Assembly: GCA_028694105.1 (NCBI GenBank)
Contig: JAQUUC010000039.1
Coordinates: forward strand, 1 to 34,445
DNA from: Hespellia sp.
GTDB lineage: Bacteria > Bacillota > Clostridia > Lachnospirales > Lachnospiraceae
Reading direction: 5' to 3'
DNA length: 34,445 bases
In this document: positions 24,375-32,311 of the stretch, one piece after another
Layout of the letters: each line of letters opens with the position of its first letter
Position numbering within the stretch: the first letter of the stretch is position 1
Position numbers and translations under genes: made by a program
The notes under the pieces: model-generated
What the model saw: the letters and a program-made list of their open reading frames with translations, nothing else
Told to the model about the DNA's origin: nothing
Database searches by the model: none

Positions 24375-26096
24375 TTAACAATCCAGTATCATCTCTTCCA
24401 AAGTGCCGCCCGGCTGAATCATCGGGTAGACAAGCTCTTCCGGACTGATGATAAATTCGATGATCGTTGGAACCTTTTTGCTCTTTCTTGCCTCCTCAAA
24501 TGCAGGTGCAATCTCTTCCACCTTTGTGACGCGGATTCCCTTTGCACCGTAGCTCTCGGCAAGCTTCACAAAATCAGGTGTATAAGGCGGACATGGAACC
24601 TCTCCGCATTTGCCGCGGCAGGCAGCTCCCGCACGCAGACAAGTCATCGCATAACGTTTTCCGTAGAACAGCTTCTGCCACTGGCGAACCATTCCAAGAT
24701 ATGTATTGTTAAAGACACAGCTGATGATTGGAAGCTCCTCCAATACTGCAGTCGCAATCTCCTGAATATTCATCTGCATACCGCCGTCTCCGGAAATGGA
24801 GATGACTGGTACCTCCGGATTACCGATCTGTGCACCGATTGCGCCCGGAAGACCATAGCCCATCGTGCCAAGACCTCCTGACATAATCAGTTTTTTCTTG
24901 TGTGTGATTTCTGCATACTGGGCTGTGAACATCTGATGCTGTCCAACATCCGTCACGATGATTGCTTCCTCAAATTGTTCATTGATGACATTGATGATAT
25001 CCATCGGGCCCATATTTCCCCGGTCCTTCATCATCAGAGGATGCTCGACCTTCCATTCTCCGACTTCATCCAGCCATTTTTTCGTGCTGCATCCGGCAAC
25101 ATATTCCAGCATCTTCTCAATAGCCTCTTTCGCATCTGCAACGATCGGCACATCTACCTGTACATTTCTGGAAATCGCAGCCGTATCGATATCAATATGA
25201 ACAATCTGCGCATGCGGCGCAAAGGAATGGAGTTTTCCGGTAATACGGTCATTGAATCTGGTTCCGATTGAGAACAAAAGGTCACATTCACTGACTGCCA
25301 TGTTCGAAGCATACGCACCGTGCATACCAACATTACCGATGTAGAGCGGATGGTTTGTCGGTATCGCGCCGCGCCCCATAACGGTTGTGATTACAGGTAC
25401 CTTCGTTATCTCAGCCAGTCTGGTAAAGCTTTCCTGCGCATTGGCGATATTGACACCGCCCCCTGCCAGAAAAAGTGGACGTTCTGCCTTTGCAAGCATC
25501 TTGATTGCCCGCTTTAACTGTCCAATATGAACGCCAGTGCTCGGCTTGTATCCGCGAATGTTCACACTTGTCGGATAATCCGCGCTCCCCAGCTCCGCCA
25601 TAACATCCTTCGGAAGATCAATCAGTACCGGGCCCGGTTTTCCGGTTCTCGCGATATAGAAAGCCTCCTTGATGATACGTCCAAGGTCCTCTCTGTTGCG
25701 GACCGTCACACCATATTTCGTGATGCTTCTTGTGATTCCGACAATATCGACCTCCTGAAAGGCATCATTTCCAATCAGATGCTTTGCCACCTGTCCGGTA
25801 AAACACACCAGTGGTACGCTGTCATAATTTGCGGTTGCAAGACCGGTTACAAGATTCGTTGCTCCCGGACCACTCGTTACCAGACATACGCCAACCTTTC
25901 CGGTCGTTCTCGCATATGCGTCCGCCTCATGAACAAGCGCCTGCTCGTGACGCGGGAGGATTATTTTTGTGAAATCCTGTTTGTATAATTCATCACTGAT
26001 ATCAATCGTGCACGCACCCGGATATCCGAATAAAGTATCAACGCCTTCTTCACGCAGCGCTTTTACCAATAATTTATTTCCCGAAATTCCTTTCAT
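24375..26096 (-). CDS. ilvB: Acetolactate synthase large (catalytic) subunit
   Basis: A 573-residue TPP/FAD enzyme forming acetolactate or acetohydroxybutyrate, the first common step of branched-chain synthesis. The N-terminal TPP domain has the catalytic Glu in LPRHEQALVHEADAYAR (~50-65) and TSGPGATNLVTG (~75-86); the FAD-binding middle domain has RPLFLAGGGV; the C-terminal TPP motif is GDGGMQMNIQEIATA ending NNTYLGMVRQWQ (~430-470). Between GKRYAMT and YTPDF, near residues 475-500, a 20-residue insert carries four cysteines (TCLRAGAAC, RGKC, GEVPC), absent from the E. coli enzymes. It starts 31 bases after pepD, with AGGAGGAG before the ATG. Confidence 0.97.
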   Translation of the reverse strand: MKGISGNKLLVKALREEGVDTLFGYPGACTIDISDELYKQDFTKIILPRHEQALVHEADAYARTTGKVGVCLVTSGPGATNLVTGLATANYDSVPLVCFTGQVAKHLIGNDAFQEVDIVGITRSITKYGVTVRNREDLGRIIKEAFYIARTGKPGPVLIDLPKDVMAELGSADYPTSVNIRGYKPSTGVHIGQLKRAIKMLAKAERPLFLAGGGVNIANAQESFTRLAEITKVPVITTVMGRGAIPTNHPLYIGNVGMHGAYASNMAVSECDLLFSIGTRFNDRITGKLHSFAPHAQIVHIDIDTAAISRNVQVDVPIVADAKEAIEKMLEYVAGCSTKKWLDEVGEWKVEHPLMMKDRGNMGPMDIINVINEQFEEAIIVTDVGQHQMFTAQYAEITHKKKLIMSGGLGTMGYGLPGAIGAQIGNPEVPVISISGDGGMQMNIQEIATAVLEELPIISCVFNNTYLGMVRQWQKLFYGKRYAMTCLRAGAACRGKCGEVPCPPYTPDFVKLAESYGAKGIRVTKVEEIAPAFEEARKSKKVPTIIEFIISPEELVYPMIQPGGTLEEMILDC

Positions 26097-26127
26097 AAAC
26101 TCCTCCTAATTCTCATACCATCTTCTT

Positions 26128-27573
26128 TTATTTTGTTCCGATTACCTTCACAACCAGATCCCATGTTCTCTTAGTGGAAGGAATGTTCAGCTTCTCTGTA
26201 TACGTGTGTACATCTTTCATGTCCGGTCCAATTGATACGCAGTCCAGTCCTTCGATTTTATCTGATAACAGTCCACATTCCAGTCCTGCATGAATTGCCT
26301 CTACTTTCGGCTTCTCTCCGAACAGTTCTTCATATGCACTTACAAATGTGTCTCTGAGTTTCGAATCCTTCTTATATTCCCATCCGGGATATGCACCGCT
26401 GATTTCACAGCTTCCGCCCATCTGCTCGATCATTGCAACCGTGCGGTCTGACAGATAATTCATCGCGCTCATCTTCGAGCTTCTGACTGCATAGCGCAGA
26501 GACAGCTGGTTCTCATCCAGAATCATCACACCCATATTCAGCGAGGTCTCAACCAGTCCCGGAATATCCATGCTCCAGTGCTGTACACCATTTGGCAGAT
26601 TCATCAATGCATTCAGCAGCATCTTCTGGGAAGATTTCTTCAGGACCTTCCTCGTCTCGTTCCCTTTGACCTCACATATCACCTTCATATCCGGATCACT
26701 GCTCGCATATTCGTGTGCCAGAATTGCTGACTGTTCCTGAACCGCTTTCTCAAATGCATCCGCGTCTGAATTTTTCACCAGTACGGTTGCCGTTGTATGA
26801 CGCGGAATCGCATTATCTTTACTTCCGCCTGCCATTGTGACCACCCGGAACGGAACTGTTTTTCCCACTTCATAGAGCGTACGTCCCATAATCAGATTGG
26901 AATTGCCGTGCTCTTTGTGAATCTCACATCCAGAGTGTCCACCCAGCATGCCGGTCACCGCAACTTCCACACAGACACCTTCTTTTTCTTTGAACTCCAT
27001 CGGAATCTTTCCTTCTAAGGATAAACCTCCGGCACAGCTGACCGTGATGATTCCCTCTTCCTCGGAATCAATATTGATCATCTTCTTTCCCTTGAGCACT
27101 GATAAATCAATTGCCGCCGCTCCAAGCAGTCCAATCTCTTCATCTACCGTAAATATCGTCTCAATTCTGGGATGCTGCAGTGTATCCGATGCAAGGATTG
27201 CAAGTGCAAATGCGATTGCGATTCCATCATCTCCGCCGAGTGTCGTTCCGTTTGCCCAGACCCATTCTCCGTCTGTCTGAAGATCCAGTCCGTCTGTCAG
27301 AAAATCAATGTTCGAATCTAATGTTTTCTCACACACCATATCCAGATGTCCCTGAATAATGATCGGTTCCACATCCTCATATCCCGGTGTTGCGTCTTTT
27401 GCCATAATGACATTATATAATTCATCCTGATGTACTTCTAGGTTATGTTCTTTTCCAAATGCGACACAATAGTCGCTGACCGCCTTTACATTTCCCGAAC
27501 CGTGCGGAATGGATGCAAGTTCCTCGAAATATTGTAATGCTTCTTTTGGTTCATACTGTTCTAAAATACTCAT
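26128..27573 (-). CDS. pepD: Aminoacyl-histidine dipeptidase (PepD, M20 family)
   Basis: A 481-residue cytosolic metallopeptidase that hydrolyses Xaa-His and other dipeptides. The start at 27573 (MSILEQYEPKE) has GGAAG seven bases before it; the frame extends 55 codons upstream into the neighbouring gene and that extension is rejected. M20 motifs are IIQGHLDMVCEK (metal His and Asp, ~75-86), GTTLGGDDGIAIAFALAIL (~110-128, bridging Asp), FTVDEEIGLLGA (catalytic Glu and metal Glu, ~140-151) and GLECGLLSDK (~402). The HSGCEIHKEHGN segment is in the lid domain. It follows the unknown 120-residue protein by four bases and precedes ilvB by 31, so peptide breakdown and branched-chain synthesis are co-transcribed. 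Confidence 0.95.
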   Translation of the reverse strand: MSILEQYEPKEALQYFEELASIPHGSGNVKAVSDYCVAFGKEHNLEVHQDELYNVIMAKDATPGYEDVEPIIIQGHLDMVCEKTLDSNIDFLTDGLDLQTDGEWVWANGTTLGGDDGIAIAFALAILASDTLQHPRIETIFTVDEEIGLLGAAAIDLSVLKGKKMINIDSEEEGIITVSCAGGLSLEGKIPMEFKEKEGVCVEVAVTGMLGGHSGCEIHKEHGNSNLIMGRTLYEVGKTVPFRVVTMAGGSKDNAIPRHTTATVLVKNSDADAFEKAVQEQSAILAHEYASSDPDMKVICEVKGNETRKVLKKSSQKMLLNALMNLPNGVQHWSMDIPGLVETSLNMGVMILDENQLSLRYAVRSSKMSAMNYLSDRTVAMIEQMGGSCEISGAYPGWEYKKDSKLRDTFVSAYEELFGEKPKVEAIHAGLECGLLSDKIEGLDCVSIGPDMKDVHTYTEKLNIPSTKRTWDLVVKVIGTK

Positions 27574-27577
27574 ATTC

Positions 27578-27940
27578 TTACTTCCTTTCCTGAAGGTAAT
27601 AGACCTTCTTTCCATTTTGCATGTCTTCCCGCAGAAGGTTCTGGCTGAGCATCGTCCTGACCAGATTTCTCGAGAATTCCTTTTTGTCCTGTACTGCCGC
27701 TTTCTTCTTACTGTAAAATTCAGATGCCTTAATTCCATCTACCTGCTTTTCAATCTCCGTCATGGAAATGAATTCATTCTTCTTCAGATATTTCAGAATC
27801 TTATTCGCCCCCTTCGTATAAAGCTGGCGGTATAGATCCTTTTCTAAGTTATTGCTCTTAACCACACCCCACCCATAAAGGAATGCCGCTGCGAGAGCAA
27901 ACAAAATAACCGCAATTATTTTGATAGCTGTCTGTGACAT
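27578..27940 (-). CDS. Unknown membrane-anchored protein, winged-helix-like
   Basis: I do not recognise this 120-residue protein. Residues 5-24 (IKIIAVILFALAAAFLYGWG) form one membrane span with the C-terminal part predicted to be cytosolic. Residues 44-118 read like a winged helix: ANKILKYLKKNEFISMTEIEKQV, then a Lys-rich helix, RNLVRTMLSQNLLRE, and a wing-like hairpin with NGKKVYYLQ. That suggests nucleic-acid or protein contact near the membrane. It lies 12 bases after the PqqD-like gene and four before pepD; the ribosome site of pepD is inside its 3' end. The tight packing suggests a shared function with the PqqD-like protein. No function is assigned. Confidence 0.82.
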   Translation of the reverse strand: MSQTAIKIIAVILFALAAAFLYGWGVVKSNNLEKDLYRQLYTKGANKILKYLKKNEFISMTEIEKQVDGIKASEFYSKKKAAVQDKKEFSRNLVRTMLSQNLLREDMQNGKKVYYLQERK

Positions 27941-27952
27941 ACGAGGCCTCCT

Positions 27953-28300
27953 TTACTTCTTATATGTGATGAAATGATTTGTCTGCAGTATCTTAATGAA
28001 CTTCACCAGACGATCCAGCACCGGCTCTGCCTTCTTGCCAAAATGCGCCTTCATCTTCTCTGATAATGCAAGCACATCGCTCTCACCATCTATATTCTCC
28101 CACATGAACGTACCATATTCATCCAGCTCGATATAGCTGATCTTCGGTCTGCGAAATACAGTCTGTGCTATTTTGTTAAAGAATCCTTTATTAACAACCG
28201 CCACCTCTGCCAGACCATTCTCTTTGATCTTCCATTCATACTCCGGATTTCGAACCGGAATATAATCCAGAAAGTTCTCGTCTTTTTTTATCTTTGCCAT
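27953..28300 (-). CDS. PqqD-family protein (RRE-like fold)
   Basis: A 115-residue protein of the PqqD type, the winged-helix fold that in RiPP pathways binds leader peptides. I choose ATG at 28300 (MAKIKKDENFLDYIPVRNP) with GGGG six bases upstream; a TTG start four codons earlier is possible. Hallmarks are NGLAEVAVVNKGFFNKIA, a hydrophobic strand ISYIELDEYGTFMWENIDG (~60-78) and the helix VLDRLVKFIKILQTNHFI at the end. No radical-SAM maturase, precursor peptide or PQQ gene is near, so it is probably one of the stand-alone PqqD proteins of Clostridia, whose role is unknown. It is the first gene of the operon with the 120-residue protein, pepD and ilvBN. Confidence 0.85.
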   Translation of the reverse strand: MAKIKKDENFLDYIPVRNPEYEWKIKENGLAEVAVVNKGFFNKIAQTVFRRPKISYIELDEYGTFMWENIDGESDVLALSEKMKAHFGKKAEPVLDRLVKFIKILQTNHFITYKK

Positions 28301-28339
28301 ACGCATCCCCAATCACTTCAAAAATTTATAATCCTTTCC

Positions 28340-28368
28340 ATTATACCTTTAAACCACTTTAATGTCCA
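28340..28368 (-). promoter_or_regulatory. Promoter of the pqqD-like/pepD/ilvBN gene group
   Basis: On the minus strand TGGACA (28363-28368, 5/6) and TATAAT (28340-28345, 6/6) with a 17-base spacer, about 40 bases before the PqqD-like gene. It is the only clear promoter upstream of pepD, ilvB and ilvN. Confidence 0.8.
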
Positions 28369-28412
28369 CTATCGTATTTAACATTTTCTTGATATTATCG
28401 TCAAAATAAGTC

Positions 28413-28446
28413 AAAAAAACAGAAGCTGCAAAATTCTGCAGCTTCC
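28413..28446 (-). terminator. Rho-independent terminator of the OPT transporter gene
   Basis: On the minus strand a perfect 9-bp stem GAAGCTGCA/TGCAGCTTC with a 6-base loop is followed by TGTTTTTTT. It begins about 17 bases after the OPT stop. Confidence 0.9.
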
Positions 28447-28462
28447 ATTCTATTGCTTATGT

Positions 28463-30367
28463 TTATTTTTTCTCCGGTTTCTTTGACCAGATTGTGAATT
28501 TCAAAATTGTAAGTAACAGCAATGCGAAGAATACCAGTCCTCCAATATTGCCGAGACTGAATGGAAGACAGGTTCCAAGGATATCGCCGAGTGTCTTTCC
28601 GCCAATCGTAATAACCGCGAATACGGCAAGCAGGATACCTACAAGACCCTCACCGGCAATCAAACCTGCACTGTAAAGGACTCCGTTATCAACCTGACGT
28701 TTCTTTTCTGCCTCTGTCTCACCTTTTCTCTTCTCAAGCCACAGACGAAGAAGTCCGCCGGCCATCATAGGTGTAGATAAGTGAATTGGTAAGTAAAGAC
28801 CAATTGCAAATGGTAATACCGGGATTCCAAGAACTTCTACGATAATTGCGATGAATACACCTACAATTACAAGTGTCCAAGGAAGATTTCCTCCCATAAC
28901 ACCTTCTACTACCATCTTCATCAGTGTAGCCTGTGGTGCAGGAAGTTCTGCTGAACCATATCCCCATGCTGCATTCAGTAAGTAAAGAATACCACCGATT
29001 GCCACTGCGGAGAAGATTGCTCCGATGATCTCACCGATCTGCTGTTTCTTCGGTGAAGCTCCAACGATATATCCAGTCTTCAAATCCTGTGACGTATCAC
29101 CGGCCATCGCTGCGATAATACAGATGATAGAACCGATTGTGATCGCTGCAACCATGCCTGATTCTCCCGTGTTACCGGTAGCTTTCAGGATTAATGTAGA
29201 GAATAATAATGTCGCAATTGCCATACCGGATACCGGGTTGTTACTGCTTCCTACAAGACCAACCATACGAGATGATACAGTAGCGAAGAAGAAACCAAAT
29301 ACGATAATGATAAATGCGCCGAGAAGATTTACAGGAATAGCAGGGAGCAGCCACATAACAACTGCGATTACAGCAACACCAATCAGTACAACTTTCATAG
29401 ACAAATCTTCGCTTGTACGTGTATGTCCTGTATTCTTACCAAATCCTTTCATTGCATCGCGGAATGTACGAACGATGAGTGGGAGTGATTTCACCAGACT
29501 CATGATACCGCCTGCTGCTACAGCACCGGCACCAATGTATTTGATGTAGTTGCTCCAGATTCCCCATGTTCCGAGTTCGCTGATTGGAGCAGATGCAGGA
29601 TACATCGTTACGTCTGCACCAAATAAGTAAATCAATGGCATCAGCACGAACCATCCTAATGTACCACCTGCGAACAAGTATGAAGAAATCTTAGGTCCAC
29701 AGATATAACCAACTCCGGCTAAGGCCGGAAGGACATCCATACCAATTCCGGATCCCTTGTATGAACTGAATGAATAATCAACTTCACTCGGGAAGAGTTT
29801 TAATCCGTCTGTGATAAATTTGTAACCGGCTGCAATACCAAGTCCTGCAAATACAGTACTGGCTTTTGCTCCGCCTTCTTCTCCGGCAATTAATACTTCC
29901 GCGCAGGCTGTTCCTTCTGGATAAGGGAGCACACCATGCTCTTCTACGATTAATGCTGTACGAAGTGGAATCATAAATAAGACTCCAAGGATACCACCGC
30001 AAAGTGCGATTAATCCGATTTCAATGAGGTTCGGCATCTCGCCTGTTCCCTCTGCAGCCCACATAAATAATACAGGCATTGTAAAAATAGCTCCGGCAGC
30101 CAATGACTCACCGGCCGAACCGATCGTCTGTACCATGTTGTTTTCAAGGATTGAATCCTTTTTCATAATAACACGGATAATTCCCATAGAAATAACTGCT
30201 GCAGGAATTGATGCAGATACGGTCATACCGACACGAAGTCCTAAGTATGCGTTTGCACCACCGAATAAAATTGCCAGTAATACACCTAAGATAATAGATG
30301 TCACTGTAAATTCGGGTACCACTTTGTCCGCTGGGACGAATGGTTTGAATTCTTTGTTTTCGTTCAT
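28463..30367 (-). CDS. OPT-family oligopeptide/metal-chelate transporter
   Basis: A 634-residue, strongly hydrophobic transporter with about 14-16 membrane segments. The start at 30367 (MNENKEFKPFVPADK) has AGGTAGGA upstream; the frame reaches 23 codons further but without a ribosome site and into the promoter. OPT signatures are ILGVLLAILFGGANAYLGLR (first span), the PYPEGTACAEVLIAGE motif (~147-162), and AAMAGDTSQDLKTGYIVGASPKKQQ near 420, which are typical of bacterial OPT proteins. Family members carry di-/tripeptides, oligopeptides or metal-ligand complexes by proton symport; which one applies here is not visible. It is monocistronic, with its own promoter, operator-like repeat and terminator. 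Confidence 0.93.
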   Translation of the reverse strand: MNENKEFKPFVPADKVVPEFTVTSIILGVLLAILFGGANAYLGLRVGMTVSASIPAAVISMGIIRVIMKKDSILENNMVQTIGSAGESLAAGAIFTMPVLFMWAAEGTGEMPNLIEIGLIALCGGILGVLFMIPLRTALIVEEHGVLPYPEGTACAEVLIAGEEGGAKASTVFAGLGIAAGYKFITDGLKLFPSEVDYSFSSYKGSGIGMDVLPALAGVGYICGPKISSYLFAGGTLGWFVLMPLIYLFGADVTMYPASAPISELGTWGIWSNYIKYIGAGAVAAGGIMSLVKSLPLIVRTFRDAMKGFGKNTGHTRTSEDLSMKVVLIGVAVIAVVMWLLPAIPVNLLGAFIIIVFGFFFATVSSRMVGLVGSSNNPVSGMAIATLLFSTLILKATGNTGESGMVAAITIGSIICIIAAMAGDTSQDLKTGYIVGASPKKQQIGEIIGAIFSAVAIGGILYLLNAAWGYGSAELPAPQATLMKMVVEGVMGGNLPWTLVIVGVFIAIIVEVLGIPVLPFAIGLYLPIHLSTPMMAGGLLRLWLEKRKGETEAEKKRQVDNGVLYSAGLIAGEGLVGILLAVFAVITIGGKTLGDILGTCLPFSLGNIGGLVFFALLLLTILKFTIWSKKPEKK

Positions 30368-30398
30368 GTTTTTTCCTACCTCTCTTTTATTCATAAAC

Positions 30399-30436
30399 AA
30401 TGACATCAGTATACCAAAAACTGATGTCATTTGCAA
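30399..30436 (-). promoter_or_regulatory. OPT promoter with overlapping 12-bp inverted repeat
   Basis: On the minus strand TTGCAA (30431-30436), a 17-base spacer and TATACT (30408-30413) make a fair promoter. A perfect 12-bp inverted repeat, AATGACATCAGT (30399-30410) and ACTGATGTCATT (30420-30431), with a 9-base spacer, covers the spacer and the -10. It has no following U-tract, so an operator is more likely than a terminator. The binding regulator is unknown. Confidence 0.68.
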
Positions 30437-30492
30437 ATAATCTGTTAAATTTGTTAAATATTTCTAAAATTTTTGTAAGTTTTTATCCGAGA

Positions 30493-30981
30493 TTATCGCT
30501 TCTCATATGTCGTAAACGTAAACTCCAGATCAAAGCATGTCTGTTCTTCGCTTTCATATACCATCTCCCACTCATCCATCTCGTCAAGATTAGGAAAAAA
30601 TGTATCAGCATCAAATTCATGGTCGATTTTGGTAATATATGCCTTGCTGCAATATGGCAGCATCTCGCGGTAAACGCTCTCTCCGCCAATCACAAATATA
30701 TCCTCTTCCTTATATTTCTTTAATTCTTCCAGCATCTCCTCAACGGTATGCACAATGACCGCGCCGTCTGCCTTGTAAGAAAAATCCCTCGTCAGGACAA
30801 TGTTGGTACGGTTTTTGAGTGGCAGCCCATTTGGAAATGATTCCAGTGTCCTGCGTCCCATGGCAACAACCTTACCACCCGTTGCTTCCCGAAAAAATTT
30901 CATGTCAGAGGGGATGCTGACCAACAGCTTGTTGTTCTTGCCAATTCCCCAGTTACTGTCTACTGCTACGATTAAATTCAT
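30493..30981 (-). CDS. folA: Dihydrofolate reductase
   Basis: A 162-residue NADPH-dependent reductase that regenerates tetrahydrofolate after thymidylate synthesis. Motifs are MNLIVAVDSNWGIGKNNKLL (1-20, with the Trp-Gly-Ile-Gly loop), IPSDMKFFREAT (23-34, catalytic Asp), VVAMGRRTLESFP (38-50, NADPH Arg) and IFVIGGESVYREMLPY (~93-108). Length is normal. AAAGGAG precedes the ATG. The start lies 12 bases after the thyA stop, so the two cooperating enzymes are co-transcribed. No clear terminator is seen between it and the OPT promoter. Confidence 0.97.
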   Translation of the reverse strand: MNLIVAVDSNWGIGKNNKLLVSIPSDMKFFREATGGKVVAMGRRTLESFPNGLPLKNRTNIVLTRDFSYKADGAVIVHTVEEMLEELKKYKEEDIFVIGGESVYREMLPYCSKAYITKIDHEFDADTFFPNLDEMDEWEMVYESEEQTCFDLEFTFTTYEKR

Positions 30982-30993
30982 GTGATATCTCCT

Positions 30994-31842
30994 TTACACT
31001 GCTATCGGTATATTTTTTATCTGTGGATGTGTCTCGTAATTGTCTAACCGGATATCATTCACGGTAAAGTCATAGAAATCCTTAATCTCCGGATTGATCC
31101 AGAATGTCGGCGCCGGAAGCGGTTCTCTCGCAATCAGCTCCTCAATCAGCGGAACATGGCGGTCATAAATGTGTGCATCCGCAATGACATGCACGAATTC
31201 GCCCACCTTCATATCACACACCTGTGCAATCATGTGAAGCAGCACTGAATACTGACACACATTCCAGCTGTTTGCCGCAAGCACATCATTGGAACGCTGG
31301 TTTAAGATGCCATTGAGCGTCAGCTTATCGCTCCCTGCCTCCTGCGTCACATTAAAAGTCATGCTGTAGGCACATGGATACAGATTCATCTCATGCAGAT
31401 CCTGATGCACATAAATATTCGTCATAATCCGTCTGCTGAACGGGTTGTGCTTCAGATCATAAATCACGCGATCGACCTGATCCATCATTCCTTCCCGGTA
31501 CTGATGCTTTACCTGCATCTGATAACCATAGGCTTTTCCGATCGAACCATCCTCATCCGCCCAGCTGTCCCAGATGTGACTGTTCAGGTCATTGATATTG
31601 TTCGATTTCTTCTGCCAGATCCAGAGCAGCTCATCCGTGCAGCTCTTAATTCCGGTACGGCGAAGTGTCAGCGCCGGAAATTCTTTCGAAAGATCATACC
31701 GGTTTACCACGCAGAATTTCTTGATGGTATGTGCCGGTGAACCGTCCTCCCATACCGGGCGGACCTTCTCCCCCACTGTGCTTGTCCCGTGATCGATAAT
31801 ATCACGGCACATATCTATAAATACATGGTCTGCATAACTCAT
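30994..31842 (-). CDS. thyA: Thymidylate synthase
   Basis: A 282-residue ThyA-type enzyme that methylates dUMP to dTMP with methylene-tetrahydrofolate. ELLWIWQKKSNNINDLNSHIWD lies near 72-93; the nucleophilic Cys is in LYPCAYSMTF (~155-164), followed by NQRSNDVLAANSWNVCQYS (~180-198, with the phosphate-binding Arg-Ser and the dUMP Asn), and HIYDRHVPLIEELI (~225). The catalytic Cys context is LYPCAYS rather than the common LPPCH, as in the Clostridia ThyA branch. It lies 23 bases after marR and 12 before folA. Confidence 0.96.
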   Translation of the reverse strand: MSYADHVFIDMCRDIIDHGTSTVGEKVRPVWEDGSPAHTIKKFCVVNRYDLSKEFPALTLRRTGIKSCTDELLWIWQKKSNNINDLNSHIWDSWADEDGSIGKAYGYQMQVKHQYREGMMDQVDRVIYDLKHNPFSRRIMTNIYVHQDLHEMNLYPCAYSMTFNVTQEAGSDKLTLNGILNQRSNDVLAANSWNVCQYSVLLHMIAQVCDMKVGEFVHVIADAHIYDRHVPLIEELIAREPLPAPTFWINPEIKDFYDFTVNDIRLDNYETHPQIKNIPIAV

Positions 31843-31865
31843 CTGATTATCTCCTCCTGCTTATT

Positions 31866-32300
31866 TTATGGTTCTGAAATATTATAAAGGACTTTTTTGA
31901 GGCCTTTCTTTAGAGCCTCCACTTCCTTCTTGGTCATTCCCAGTGTCAGCTTTTTCTCCGTCTTTCTCCGGTCCGCTTCCATCCGCTTTTGTATGTCATA
32001 CGCTTTTTCCGTCAGATAAATGTTTTTCTTCCGTTTATCTTTTGTATTTGGAACCACCAGAATAAAGCCTTTTTCATCCAGCCGCTTTAAAAGCCCGGTC
32101 ACGGTCGGATTCTTCAGATTCAGATACCGCTCCACATCCCGCTGACTCACCTCTTCTTTGTTCGTCCGGAACAAAAAATCCAATACTGCACACTGTGAGG
32201 ATGTAATTCCTGTCGCTTTTAATTGTTCCGTCAGATCTTTTTCAAACACATTATTGATTTGTTTCACAGTAAAACCAATCGACTGACCTCTTCTCTCCAA
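31866..32300 (-). CDS. MarR-family transcriptional regulator
   Basis: A 144-residue winged-helix regulator with the MarR plan: N-terminal dimer helix (INNVFEKDLTEQLKATGITSSQCAVLDFLFR), recognition region VSQRDVERYLNLKNPTVTGLLKRLDEKGFI (~53-82), the wing with NTKDKRKKNIYLTEKA (~86-101) and a C-terminal dimer helix. The start is TTG at 32300 with AGGGGG eight bases before it. It lies 11 bases after hom and 23 before thyA, an unusual place inside a biosynthetic cluster; it may control this cluster, for which a near-palindrome exists at the hom promoter. Ligand and targets are unknown. Confidence 0.9.
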   Translation of the reverse strand: MERRGQSIGFTVKQINNVFEKDLTEQLKATGITSSQCAVLDFLFRTNKEEVSQRDVERYLNLKNPTVTGLLKRLDEKGFILVVPNTKDKRKKNIYLTEKAYDIQKRMEADRRKTEKKLTLGMTKKEVEALKKGLKKVLYNISEP

Positions 32301-32311
32301 AAAAATACCCC

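Noticed and set aside
27574-27738. N-terminal extension of PepD by 55 codons
   Set aside because: It overlaps the 120-residue gene in another frame and lacks a ribosome site, while MSILEQ at 27573 has one and matches the family start.
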